From Chinchilla lanigera (Eukaryota > Chordata > Mammalia > Rodentia > Chinchillidae), in the NCBI RefSeq assembly GCF_000276665.1, contig NW_004955418.1:2379894-2443893 (forward strand): a stretch of DNA of 64,000 nt. The letters run 5' to 3'. A model generated the notes under the pieces. That model made no database searches and was not told the origin of the DNA. It saw nothing but the letters and a program-made list of their open reading frames with translations. How positions within the stretch are numbered: the first letter of the stretch is position 1; each line of letters starts with the position of its first letter. Of the stretch, positions 32,501 through 44,500 are shown piece by piece. The translations under genes were made by a program, and so were the position numbers.

Positions 32501-35500
32501 CAGCACTCGAGAGGCTGAGGCAGGAGGATCATTGTGAGTTCGAGACCAGCCTGGGCTACAAAGTGAGCTCAAGGCCAGCCTGAACTGCACAGCGAGACCC
32601 TGTGCATAATTAAAAAGATTAAAAAAAAAGAAACCACAAATTACATGGTGAAGAGAAAGGTGTTGGATTTATCAACACCCTTGTATCATTCAGTATGAAG
32701 TACATTGTCCATGGATTACAGTTAAATACTCAAACTAAAATGAATATCTCAGTAGGTAAGGAGTCATGCAAGTTTAGTAGATTGCATATATTTTTAAGGA
32801 AGGCACAACAGGTTACACCACATGAAATTCTAACTTGTATAATTAAATGTCAACTCATAGTTTCAATTTATAATACAAATAATAGATTACTACAGCAAAT
32901 ATTCAACTGATAATAAAAGTTTTTAGAAAAGACTCACTTATCTTTTGGGGTTTTTTTTCCCCTACAAAAATCAGTAAATATTTTAACTTTTAGCTTTCAT
33001 GAAAGTTACTAGAAACAGACTGATCACTACGATTCTGTGTGTGCATATATGGTTTGTTTCTCAGGCTTTTCTGATTTTAGAAATGAAGTTTAAAATAACT
33101 CTCTTTAAATATGAATACGTTCTTAAGCACTTCTCTTGAGAGGACCAGCATGAAGGCATTTAGAGCTGAGAATAATCGATTCATCAAAACCTAGTATAAA
33201 CCACACATGGTGGTGTACGGCTATTATAATCCCAGCATTTGGGAGGCTGAGGCAGGCATATCACAAGTTGGGATTCCGGCCACTCAGTTTAGGGAGATCC
33301 TGTCTCAAAATAAAAAGAACTGGAGATATAGCTCAGTCCAAAGGCCCTGGGTTCAGTCCCCATCACCACAAAATAAACAAAACACCAGTATAATATTTGT
33401 AGTTTAAGACTTTTTGGTACAAACCGGGCATTGTGGCCCACGCTTATAATCCCAGCACTAGGGAGGCTGAGGCAGGAGGATTGTTCTGAGTTTGAGACCA
33501 GCCTCGGCTACAAAGTGAGCTCAAGGCCAGCCTGAACTGCATAGTGAGACCCTGTAAAAAAGACCCTTTTGGTATTTTGAGACAAGCACTTGCTTTGTGG
33601 TGCAGACTGGCCTTGAACTCACTATGTAGCCCAGGCTGGCCTTGAGCCTGCAATGATCTTCATGCCTCAGCCTCCCAAATACTAAGATTACAGGCATGAG
33701 CCACCAGTTTAAAAAGAAATTTATGGGTAGGAGGGGTCATGTTTGCCAAAGAAGATGCCTCACTGTTGTCTGATGAAGCACTTGTGCAGTTTGCTGCTGA
33801 TAGACTTTTTAAAGGGAGACCCAAAGATTTTTGGGTGAATGGTAAATGATACTCATTTGGTTTCCTACAGTGAATACCAAGAATATTAACTTGGTAGATT
33901 ATTCTGTGTGTTGGTTAGAGATTGTATTTGCACATTTTTTCAGAGGATCTTCATAGTACTGACTTGAATCAGCATTTTAAAAAATGGTGAGGCGCAGCTA
34001 CAGGTGTTGGTATAAGTCAAGATGAGGAGTGGTACAAGGGTCACTCCTCCCTGTGGGTTCCGATGTCAGATACGCTTAGGAATCTAGTGCATTTGTTTGC
34101 CCTTACTGGATAGTTCTTGGAATGAACATTACCTTAGCAGCACTAACACCCATAGCATGTTACCATCTGCTGAATAAACATCTGATTGCTTGTTGCACAG
34201 TGCCCCAACCAGCCCAGCTGCTTTAATCCTGATCTTCATGACCCCAGTAGGAGCTCTCCTTCAGCCAGCTTCTCTCTTGAATGATAGGCATTAAAGAACC
34301 TGTTGCCCAAGTCTGCCCAGAAAGAGTTCATGGAACTGTTTTCCTATGTATGAAGGAAACTGGTTCCAGTGTTCTAAACAGCCCTGCACATAAATTTCCC
34401 CAAGACTCATGTCTGCTGCCCACAGGCCTCCTCTGGCTGTCACTTTCCTGTGTAGAGAAATAAGGTTACAAAACTAGGATGAAGTATCAAATAGAGTCAT
34501 AGGACCTGGATTTTGGTCTCCAGTAAGGCCTTGCTTAGTGTTCCAGGGCACTGAGGAGGGGTGTGCTTCTGCTCTCCCTCCTCCCATAGCCTCAGTACGA
34601 CCAGTGGCCTCCTCACTTGGAAGTTGTGGGAATCTGCCTGACCCTGTGGAGAGCTGGTCACCTGATTTCCTTGGAGGAGGCAGAGTCACTGAGGACATCA
34701 TTAGCTTCCCAGGCCGATAGGGTGACAGGCTGAATGGCCAAGTACTTTAGTGTAATGGGGAAGTGTGTGAGAGATGGTGATGGTGCATTTTAGCCAGCGA
34801 GTGTGTCAAAGGTCATCTCCAGAGCAACCCTACATCTGTCTTTAGTTTCTTCCTGGTACTGCAGGGGATATGTTTCATCCTTGATAATAAAATGTTAGTG
34901 TTGGCTAAAATCAGCTTGAGGCAGCTGTTTTTTCTTTCCCATCCCCAAAGTAGTGCAGGGTCAGAACTGGGGCAGAGACCTTCTCATAGGTGCTTTTGAT
35001 GGGGTGGCTGGAGGCTGCTCACCGTGGGCTCTCTGGCTCTTTGGAGTACAAGATGCAGCTTCTGCTCACTTTTTTTTTCCATTTTGAGACAGGGTCTCAC
35101 TATGTGGTACAGGCTGACCTTGACTTTGAACTTGTTTATATAGCCCAGGCTGGCCTTCAACTCACAGTGATCCTCCTGCCTCAACCCCTTGAGTCCTGGG
35201 GTTATAGGGGAGTGCCACCATGCCTGTCCCTGCCCACTTCTGAAAGAGTGATTCTCTAGGGTTTCCACAGAAGCTTGTATGTATGAGCCCCATTTCTGTA
35301 CAGGGGCTGTGCCCCACCCATACCTCCTCCCCAGTACCCTACCCCAGTCTCCCTGCACCTCGACCATGTCCAGAGTGTGCCCCACAGACACCAGGCACAT
35401 GCTGCCAGAGGCGCTGGCCTGCAAGTTCTTGAGCAGGCTGATGGGCCTCAGCTTGTCTGCCACGCTCAGTCGCAAATGGTCTTATCAGTTTTGCTTGGCT

Positions 35501-38500
35501 GCCCCACCTTCAGCCTCTAGTGTCATTTAAATGTACCTTTCCTCTTACCCTGACAGAGGATTTTTAAAAGCTTATGTTCCTGAGTAGCTAATGCTCTTAA
35601 ATTCAGTACAAGTAATTTTCCTCCAGCCTTGGACGGGGTTAGTGTTTCCCCAGGTAATCACAGGCTGAAGTACTGCAGTTGCATATGTCACGCTCACCCC
35701 AATTTATCTATTTAAAGGTCTTTTCCTGTGAAAATAATTTTGTTTTACAAAATTAGAATCATTCTGTTAAAAATGTTCATGCTGTCCTGTTACTTATTTT
35801 CGTTATTGGTCAGTTTTTTAGTTTCAGAAGACAGTAGAACATTTTTATTAATAGGGGTTTGGGATTCCCAACCCAAGGCTATGCTGTGTGCATTTGGGCA
35901 AGTTAATTAACATCTTTGAGCTTTAACTTTGTGGAAAGAGGGGAATAATTATAACTCCAGTAGTATTGACAACTATTAAATAAGATAAATGCATGTCAAA
36001 CTTTAGCACATATGATACTTGCTTTAAAGTTTTTGGCCTTGTTAGTGATATGTTTGTTTGTTTTAGTCTTTTTGAGACAGGGTCTCGCTATGCAGTTCAG
36101 GGCGGTCTTGAGCTCACTTTGTAGGCCAGGCTGGTCTCGAACTTGCAATGATCCTCCTGCTTCAGCTTCCCAAGTGCTGAGATTACGAGCATGCACAGCC
36201 TTTGTTAGTGATATGTTATCTCAAATTTATTTTCTTTGTTAATAATTGAAACCTTTACCAACATAGTCACAAAATATTTCCAGTGACATGTAAGTGGAGA
36301 CATGCAAGTTTGGTACATGCTCTCTTAGTTGTATCAGGGTAATACAAATGGAGCAGCTTTCAGTGCATTTTTATAGCTAATTTCTTTCTTTGTTTTCAGT
36401 GCCCATATATCTCCCACCAGCATCTTACCAGCCTCTGCAGAGTAAGTAATATACCTATGGAAGAGAACATTTTTGTTTTTGAGTTTGAATTTTTCGGTGT
36501 TGCCCAAGATGGTCTCAAACTGCTGCTGGGCTTGAGGGATCCTCTTGCTTCTGCCTCCTGGGTAGCTAGGACTTACAGGGATGGGTCACTGTACCCACTG
36601 AAGATAGATTTTTTTTTTTTAAATTTAAAATGTTGCTAGTCATAGAGATGAAGATTATACATAGATAGTAAACTATTTTACATACTGCAGTAGGAGCAAA
36701 TGAAGAAGAAACCTTTGCACAAATTGTACAAAATAAAGATGAACTATTTTCGGATGATGTTTTTCATCCTCTCAAATAATTGAAAAAATGTTGGTAGAGA
36801 TTTAAATTTACTTGTTTTTTTTTGTTGGTCTTTTTGAGACAGGGTCTTGCTATGCAGTTCAGGCTAGCCTTGAGCTCACTTTGTAGCCCAGGCTGGTCTC
36901 AAACTTGCAAAGATCCAGCCTCCCAAGTGCTGGGATTACAGGTGTGCACTACCACGCCTGGCTAAATTTACTTTTAAAAGTAAAGTTCATGTAAAATATA
37001 TGGGTAATGCTCTTATAGTTTCTTTTATTTAGCTGAGTCTTAGTAAATTATTTTGCCATATAAACTTAGCTTTAAAAAACCCAGCTTTTCAATTGGCTTC
37101 TGTGTTGTAAGGAATGAATTATCAGACAATTGATTCTTCTCATTCAAGTAATAATAGTGACATTATGGTTGATTTGTATAGGATCATCTATTTAGGCAAA
37201 CTTTGCTTGAATATGTAAGCCAGCATCATCTGTTTTATTTTATGCTTCCCTTGACTTGTCATAAAGTCCTTTTCACTTTTTTGTTGGTTATTAGGTTTAC
37301 TGGGTTTCATTTTGGCAGATTTGTGCATGCAATAACACCCTTTGATCACCTCCCATCACCCCTTGCGCTCCCCTCTGGTTTCATGTTGTTTGAGGGGATT
37401 AATGCGTGTAATATATTTTGCTCATCTCCTTCCCCGTGTCTTAGGTTTTAACATTTTAGTTTATGTGGCCAAATACCCAGTAGGGTGACTGCTCTTAAAA
37501 ATGTGTTGTGTTTTGTAGTGTTTTAGAAAGAACTATTAGAGTGGCTGTGGAACAGCACCTTTTCGATCTGCAGAGCAGCATAGATCATGATCTTAAGAAT
37601 GTACAGCAGCAAAACGTGGTGTGTAATAATGAAGCAGGAAGTATTAATTGTGATGAAGAAAGACCTAATAATCAGTAAGAAATATTTTGTAATTTTTATT
37701 GAGTTATACAGTTGTTTATTGTCTAAAAAAACAATTCTTTTTCTTGAATAGTAGTCTCATCCTGCTTGGGGATTTGTGAAAGTCAGTGTAAAAGTGGCAC
37801 ATCTGTATGTACTTGTATATAAATTGTACCCACTAAGTTAACAGTGAAAGTCTTGTGACTCATCCATAAAGTATTTGTATTAAGTCCAACACAGCCATGT
37901 TTTCCTCCCTGAATACTGGATGAAATGATAACCTTACCTTTAAAGGGCTGTGTTGTTTGAAAAGTAAGTCATACTCTGTGCAAGAGGTGGTCACACTGAG
38001 GCATGCAGTGATCTCGGCAGGCACAGGAACAGCAGATTGACCTGACTGGTGCTTGTGGTAGAGTGAAATGGTAGACAGAATCATCCTTTGCTGTTTAAAT
38101 TTTATCTTAGCCAGGCGTGGTGGTGCACGCCTGTAATCCCAGCACTTGGGAGGCTGATGCAGGAGGATCCTTGCAAGTTCAAGACCAGCCTGGGCTACAA
38201 AGTGAGCTCAAGGCCAGCCTGAACTGCATAGTGAGACCCTGTCTCAAAAAGACAAAAAAAAAGCTATTCTACTTCAAACCTCTCCTCTGTACACTGTTTC
38301 TGGCAGTACTGGGGATTGAAACCTAGATTTTTGGGCCAGGGATGTAGCTCAGTGGCACAGTGCTTGCCTGGCAAGCACGAGGCTCTAGGTTCAAGTCCCA
38401 GTACTGGAAAAAGAGAAATGAAACGAAATGAAACCTAGGCTTTTGCACTGAGCTATGTCCCCAAACCACTACCCCCTCCCCTTTTTGTGACAGTCTCACT

Positions 38501-41500
38501 AAGTTACTAAAGTGCCCAGACTTGAGCTGCAACTTGTGATCCTCATGCCTCTCAACCTGCCAGAGTGCTAGAATTCTAGGCATATGTCACCATGCACATC
38601 TTCTACGTGTGCATTTGTTAGATTAGCTGTTAGTAGTTGAATTTGGATGAGTTAAAAGATATCTCTATGATATTACTCTACTCTTCATGTGACCTGGTAC
38701 CTTTTGATGGAGGAAAGCCTTGCCTCTTCCTATTACCTCTGCCCTTCACTTTAGGATATGTGTGTCCTTCCTTTAGAAGCTACAAGGAACTTACTTCGTA
38801 TTTTCCATGTGTCAGTTTGTATTTTGGAGACATGTGAAAAGTGAACTTGTTTGGAGGATTCCTAGGAAAGTTGAAAAAAAAAAAAGGTTGGATGGAGTGA
38901 ATTTTTAGGGGGACAGGGTCTTTCTGTGTGGTTCAGACTGGTCTTGAACTCATTTTGTAGCCCAGGCTTGCCTAGAATTTGAGATGATCCTCCTGCCTCC
39001 TATGCACTGGGATTACAGGTGTGTGCCACCATGCCTCCTCACTAGAGAGACATTTTTAAAAGAAGACTTTAAAAGGGCTAACTGGACATAGCTGTGAAAT
39101 ACAAAGTGAAAAATATGAATGGATATGCGTACCAATGACTAAAATGTTTATTTTAGGAATACCTTGATGCGTAACTGCAGGATGGCACTACCAGCCACTG
39201 CAGCTCTATGTGATGATGGCCCTGATTTTTGTGTTTTGAAAGCATGATTAAAATTTATGCAGTAGGTAGTATTTGGGCTGAATAGGAAGGCATTTAAAAG
39301 TTGGAATAGTGGCATTTAAAAGTTGGAAATAAGCGTGTGGTGGCGTACACCTGTAATCTTAGCACTGTCGTGGCTGAGGCAGGAGGATTGCTGTGAGTTC
39401 AAGGCCAACCTTGTCTACATAGTGAGTTCTGGATAGCCTGAACTACATAGCGTGATCCTGTCTCAAACAAAAAGGAAGCCACGCTTCGTGGCGCACACCT
39501 GTAACCCCAGCACACAGGAGCTGAGTGATGCAGGAGGATCACCGTGAGTTCAAGGCCAGTCTGGGCTACATAGTTAGTTCAAGACCAGTGTGCAATACCT
39601 AGTGAGACCCTGTTTCAAAAAAACAAAAACAAAAGTTTGGAATTCTTTCAAAAGTTGCAATATAAACAAATTCCTTAGAGTTTGTCCAGCTCATCTTAGA
39701 GTCCTGAAAACTTTTGCCCATTTCTCAGACAGTACTTTTATTTTTACCACTGGGGAAGTGACTGATATTCCATCATCAGCAGTAGTAGTATTTTCTTTGT
39801 AAACAAAAACTATGCTATTTTGCATATTCTAAACTTTTTGATGGAAGATCTGCAGTAGGGAACTATTCTTGTTATACTTGGTAGAGTTTTAAACACTATA
39901 GTGTCTAGTATTGAACTTGTATTTAACCAAGACAAATGGGTCATTATCATGTGGAGTGTGCATTTGTAAGGGAAATTGTTTTGACACATATATTTTTGTG
40001 TGTATAGTTTTTAAAAAAATTTATTGCTACATTTTTGATGCATATATAATGATAACATTCATCATAGAGAATTTGTGCCTGTACATGTATTTTTTTGAAA
40101 CCATTTGCCTATGAATATTTTCTCAAGGTCTTTAACATCCCAGGGCAAGACAATAATAAATATAACAGATTTAATAATATAATTTAGCACGACAAAAAAT
40201 GTGTGCATTTCCATGAAAAGGACATATTTTATTTAACAAGTAAATTTTCAGATCATTATTGATACTTATTTTAAAGGCATTTTATATTCATCATTAGGAC
40301 TGGTCTGATTTTTAAAATCTTTATTCTAGGGTTGATATTGCTGATGGTATCATTAATGCCAGTAGTAGCAACAAGGAGTGTTCAGAACCTGTGGCTGGCA
40401 CTAATTTAGACAATGAAGTCATACAGCAAGATTTTGTATTTGAGGATGAAGAAAATAATCAGGTAAGAAATAGAAAAAAATCTATTAGGTATACTAAATG
40501 CACAGCTCTGACTATCATGTGCTCCTTTGAAGTTGTAACTTGTTATCTTTTTTGGGTTTGTTTTTTGAAACAGTCTCACTGTGTAGCGCAAGCTGGCCTT
40601 GAACTCACTATGTAGCCACAGCTGGCCCAGAACTTAAAGCGATCTACCTGCTTCAGCCTCCTAAGTGCTAGGATTGCAGGCCTACGCTGCCATGCCTGGC
40701 TCAATAACTCAGTGTCTTTGCTGACTTAGGTCTCAATTATAAACCCACAAGAAAGGCCGGGTGTGGTGGCTCACCCCTGTAATCCCAGCACTCAGGAGGC
40801 TGAGGCAGGAGGATTGTTGCAAGTTCGAGAGCACCCTGGGCTATAAAGTGAGCTCAAGGCCAGCCTGAACTGCACAGTAAGACCCTGTCTTAAAAAGACC
40901 AAAACAAAACAAAACAAAAAAACCCACAAGAATATACATTCTCTCACTAGTGTAAGAACCAGCATCCGGTAAAGAAGTAGGCGTAAAACATCTTATTTTA
41001 AAGTACTTCTTGTAAAGAAATAAACTATACTAATACCACCTGATATTTGGTGATATTATGACTGAATTTTGCTATTGCTCAAAGCTCTTCTTTCTGAGTT
41101 TTTCCAAAGAACGTAATATAGACAAGAACATAATTTTCTTTCTTCCCTTTGTAGTATTTTCTTGGGGTAGATCCTGTAACAAAAAACAGATTAACAGGAA
41201 AACAAACAGCATGTACATCTCATGTATACATAGGAAACAAGGGAAATATTAAATCTCAGAGGGCTAACTTAAATAACAGTATCCTCGGAAACAGAAGTGT
41301 GGAGGAGACCCAGTCATAGCAAGATGACTAGGAACAGCAACCTAGACAGAAAGTAAAAATTTTTTAGGTAGCTTGATAAGTTTCTAAGTGCTTTAATAGG
41401 TTTTCCCTTTCTGGTGCAGAGGAGATAATTTGCAAGTGGAGATTTCTGGTACAGATGAAAGTTTGTCTTAAAAATTTATCTGTTTTCTCTTGTGTTTTCT

Positions 41501-44500
41501 CTTTCCCAAAATAATCAGCTCAAAACAATCCTGATGCTAAAGAGGCGTGTTTTGGGATGGCATGTTCTACACCCTGCAATTGGGATCTTTTTATAATGAG
41601 AGGAAACCTGTGAACATTGTAACTAAGTTATTACCATTGTCACATTTGTTAGTGGTAACACTGTTTTTAAAATAATTGCAATTAAAAGTACAAAAGCAGC
41701 ATCTTCCTAAGATGTATTTAATTTCAAAGCGTAGGCTAGGGATTAAATCCAGGGCTTGATGCTTGTAAGGCAAGTGTTCTGCCGCTGAACTGTTTCTACT
41801 CCCCTACCACCACACACACTTGTTTTTGCACTTTTCTTTTTGAGGCAGGGTCTTGCTGATTTACCAAGTGTACTAGTTAGTTGTCGTCAGTGGGACACAA
41901 TGCCCACACCCGCACTTACAGGAGGAGAGGCTTAACTTGAATCACCAGCTTGAGAGGATTCAGTTTACAGCCTGCCAGCTCCAAGGCAGAAACATCATGG
42001 CAGAAGGGTGTGGTGGAGAGAAGATACTTCAGTTTGGCAGCCAGGAAGCAGAGCAGGGGAACAGTGCCAGAGATCATAGGAATTACCCCAGGTCGTGCGT
42101 ACATGTCCCCCACAGACACACCCAGAAATGTGCCCTGATCTGCTAGGCATTCTTAGTCCAATCACGCTAATGTGTCACAGTTTGACAGTCATGCCCAGGC
42201 TGACACTGAACTTGTTTTCCTACTGCTTCAACTTTTCAAGTAGCCAGCATTACAGCCATGTGCTACGCCTAGCTATTAGATTATTTTACTGACTAGAAAA
42301 TGTTCCACAAAGATTAGGCTCCTCTTGCTTACTTCCGTCAGACTTGTGCAGATTAGGTTTTTACCTGTTCAGTTATTTTTCTGTAGTTCTTTTGGCTCCT
42401 TTATGTAGTTACTGCCGCTGCGTTTTGATAGTTTCTCCATTTGGCGTTCAGGATATATCCTCAGTTGAAGGGGAGATAGGAAATATTTTTTAATATAGTT
42501 TGGTGATCTTATTTCAGATGGCCTAAACATTGTAAAGTGAAATGCTTCATTTGCAGAAGGTGAGGAGGCAGGAATAGTCCTGAGACTCTGTGGTTTGGAG
42601 TTAGAAGAAACAGGGAAAATCTTATAGGAGCCTCCATGAAAAGAAGTCAGATAGAGCGTGTAGACATCAGCAGGCACTCAAGCAGTAGCGGAGGTGCGGC
42701 TGAAGTTTGGTGGTATGAGTTTGCAGTGAACCAACTAGCAAGGTACATCATAACTGACATTTTCTTCTTACAGTATTTTTTTGCTAGAAGACGGAAGGCT
42801 GATCAAAAACTGAATCACGCTGCTAAGGGCACTCATAGAATAGTTTGAAATAGCTGGCCAGGGTGCAGAGTTCATGCTAAGTGGGTTGAAAATGTGGAAT
42901 GAGTCCTTCAGTGTGGCAACAAGGTGAAGTTGCCAGAAGAGGGGATATATTCCAGTTGGACTGGATGGATGAGTTTCACGTGTATGGTCTCATGGCCTGA
43001 TTCAAGTGGTTTGATAGTAGGTAACTGGAATCCAGCAAAGAATAAGACTAGGTAGAGAGGTAGTACCTGCAGACTTCTTATAAAGGGCGAGCTACTAAAC
43101 ATTTCAGGTTTTGCAGGCATACGGTCTCTGTCACAACGATTTGACTATTGTAGCACGAAAGCAGCCAGAGAACGAATGAGCATGGCTGTGATCCAGCAGA
43201 ACTTTATGGGCCCTGAAATTTGAATTAGCTGTCTTTTTTACATGTCATAAATTATTCTTTTGGCTGGGTGTGGTGGCGCATGCCTGTAATCCCAGCATTC
43301 GGGAAGCTGAGGTAGGAGGATTGTTGCGAGTTTAAGAGACCAGCCTGGGCTACAAAGTGAGCTCAAGGCCCGCCTGAATTGCATAACGAGATCCTGTCTC
43401 AGAAAGACAATCAATCAATCAATCTATATATATATATGTATATTACTGTTTTGATTCCCTCCACCTCTAACCATTCAGCATGCTCCTGCTGTCTTAAACC
43501 ACTGGTGGTATGTGTGTGACTATCCCCTGGATGGCTTGTGGTAGAAGTGGGACAGTCATGCATGGGACAGTCATGTGTGTACCCCTGGTGGTTCAAGCCA
43601 CCTGGCAGTAAGACATACAAATCATGGCCTCATTGTGAGTGTATTAAAAATGTAAAAACCATTCTTACCCTACTACCCGTACAAAAACTGGTAGTGGGCT
43701 GTAGTTTGCCAGTCCTGGGCTAGAATATTATAGAAGTCAAGGTTTTAAATATAAAATGTACTTTACAGATTGTGTCTCTGCAATTTACTTGTAACATAAG
43801 GAAACCAGGTTGTTGTTTTTTTTTTTAACCTTTTTTTTTTTTGAGACTGGGTTTCGCTATGGAGTTCTGGAGTTCTGGAGTTCTGGGGTTCAGGCTGGTC
43901 TTGAGCTCACTTTGTAGCCCAGGCTGACCTTGAATGCATGGCAATCTTCTTGCCTCAGCCTCGCAAGTGCTGGAATTACAAGCGTGCACTATTATGCCTG
44001 GTGTTTTTTAACATTTTGATCAAAGCTAATCAGTGTCGTACTATAGAATACTGGATTGTTACTTGGACCGGTTTTGCAGTGGCTTTTGCCTATCCAGTAT
44101 GAAACTGATCTCGGAGCTCCAGTGATTGAACGCTTGATGAGGCTGGTGTGTGGCTCAGTGGTGTGTTGTGGTTAGTGTATGCAAGGCCCTGGGTTCAATC
44201 CCCAGCACCAAGTCTTTTTAAAAAGCTTTAATTGTGGGTCATTGATATTATTTCTGAAAAGATATTATAGATTCTGCTAATATAAAATGTAAAAAGTTTT
44301 TAAAAGATGTACATGCTCAGAAAAGCCCCCTTCCTTCCCATTCCTGTCAACATTAGCTCCTCTCCCCTAGGACAGTGTATTACAAAACTGTTTGAAAAAC
44401 TTCTGTTCTATACTGGATGTGATGGTGAGTGCCTGGAACCCTGTCTACTCAGATGGCTGAGGGGGATCCAAAGTTTGAGGCCCAGCCTGGGCAATTGAAC

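Noticed and set aside
42770..42848. Acceptor ttcttcttacag followed by an open frame in phase 0 ([10 protein letters not shown]...)
   Set aside because: It ends at a stop after 24 codons without donor or poly(A) signal, and nothing about it resembles FAM13 sequence.
43383..43445. CRISPR-like short repeats (aatc)n and (ta)n
   Set aside because: Simple microsatellite growth in a B1 tail; no spacers.
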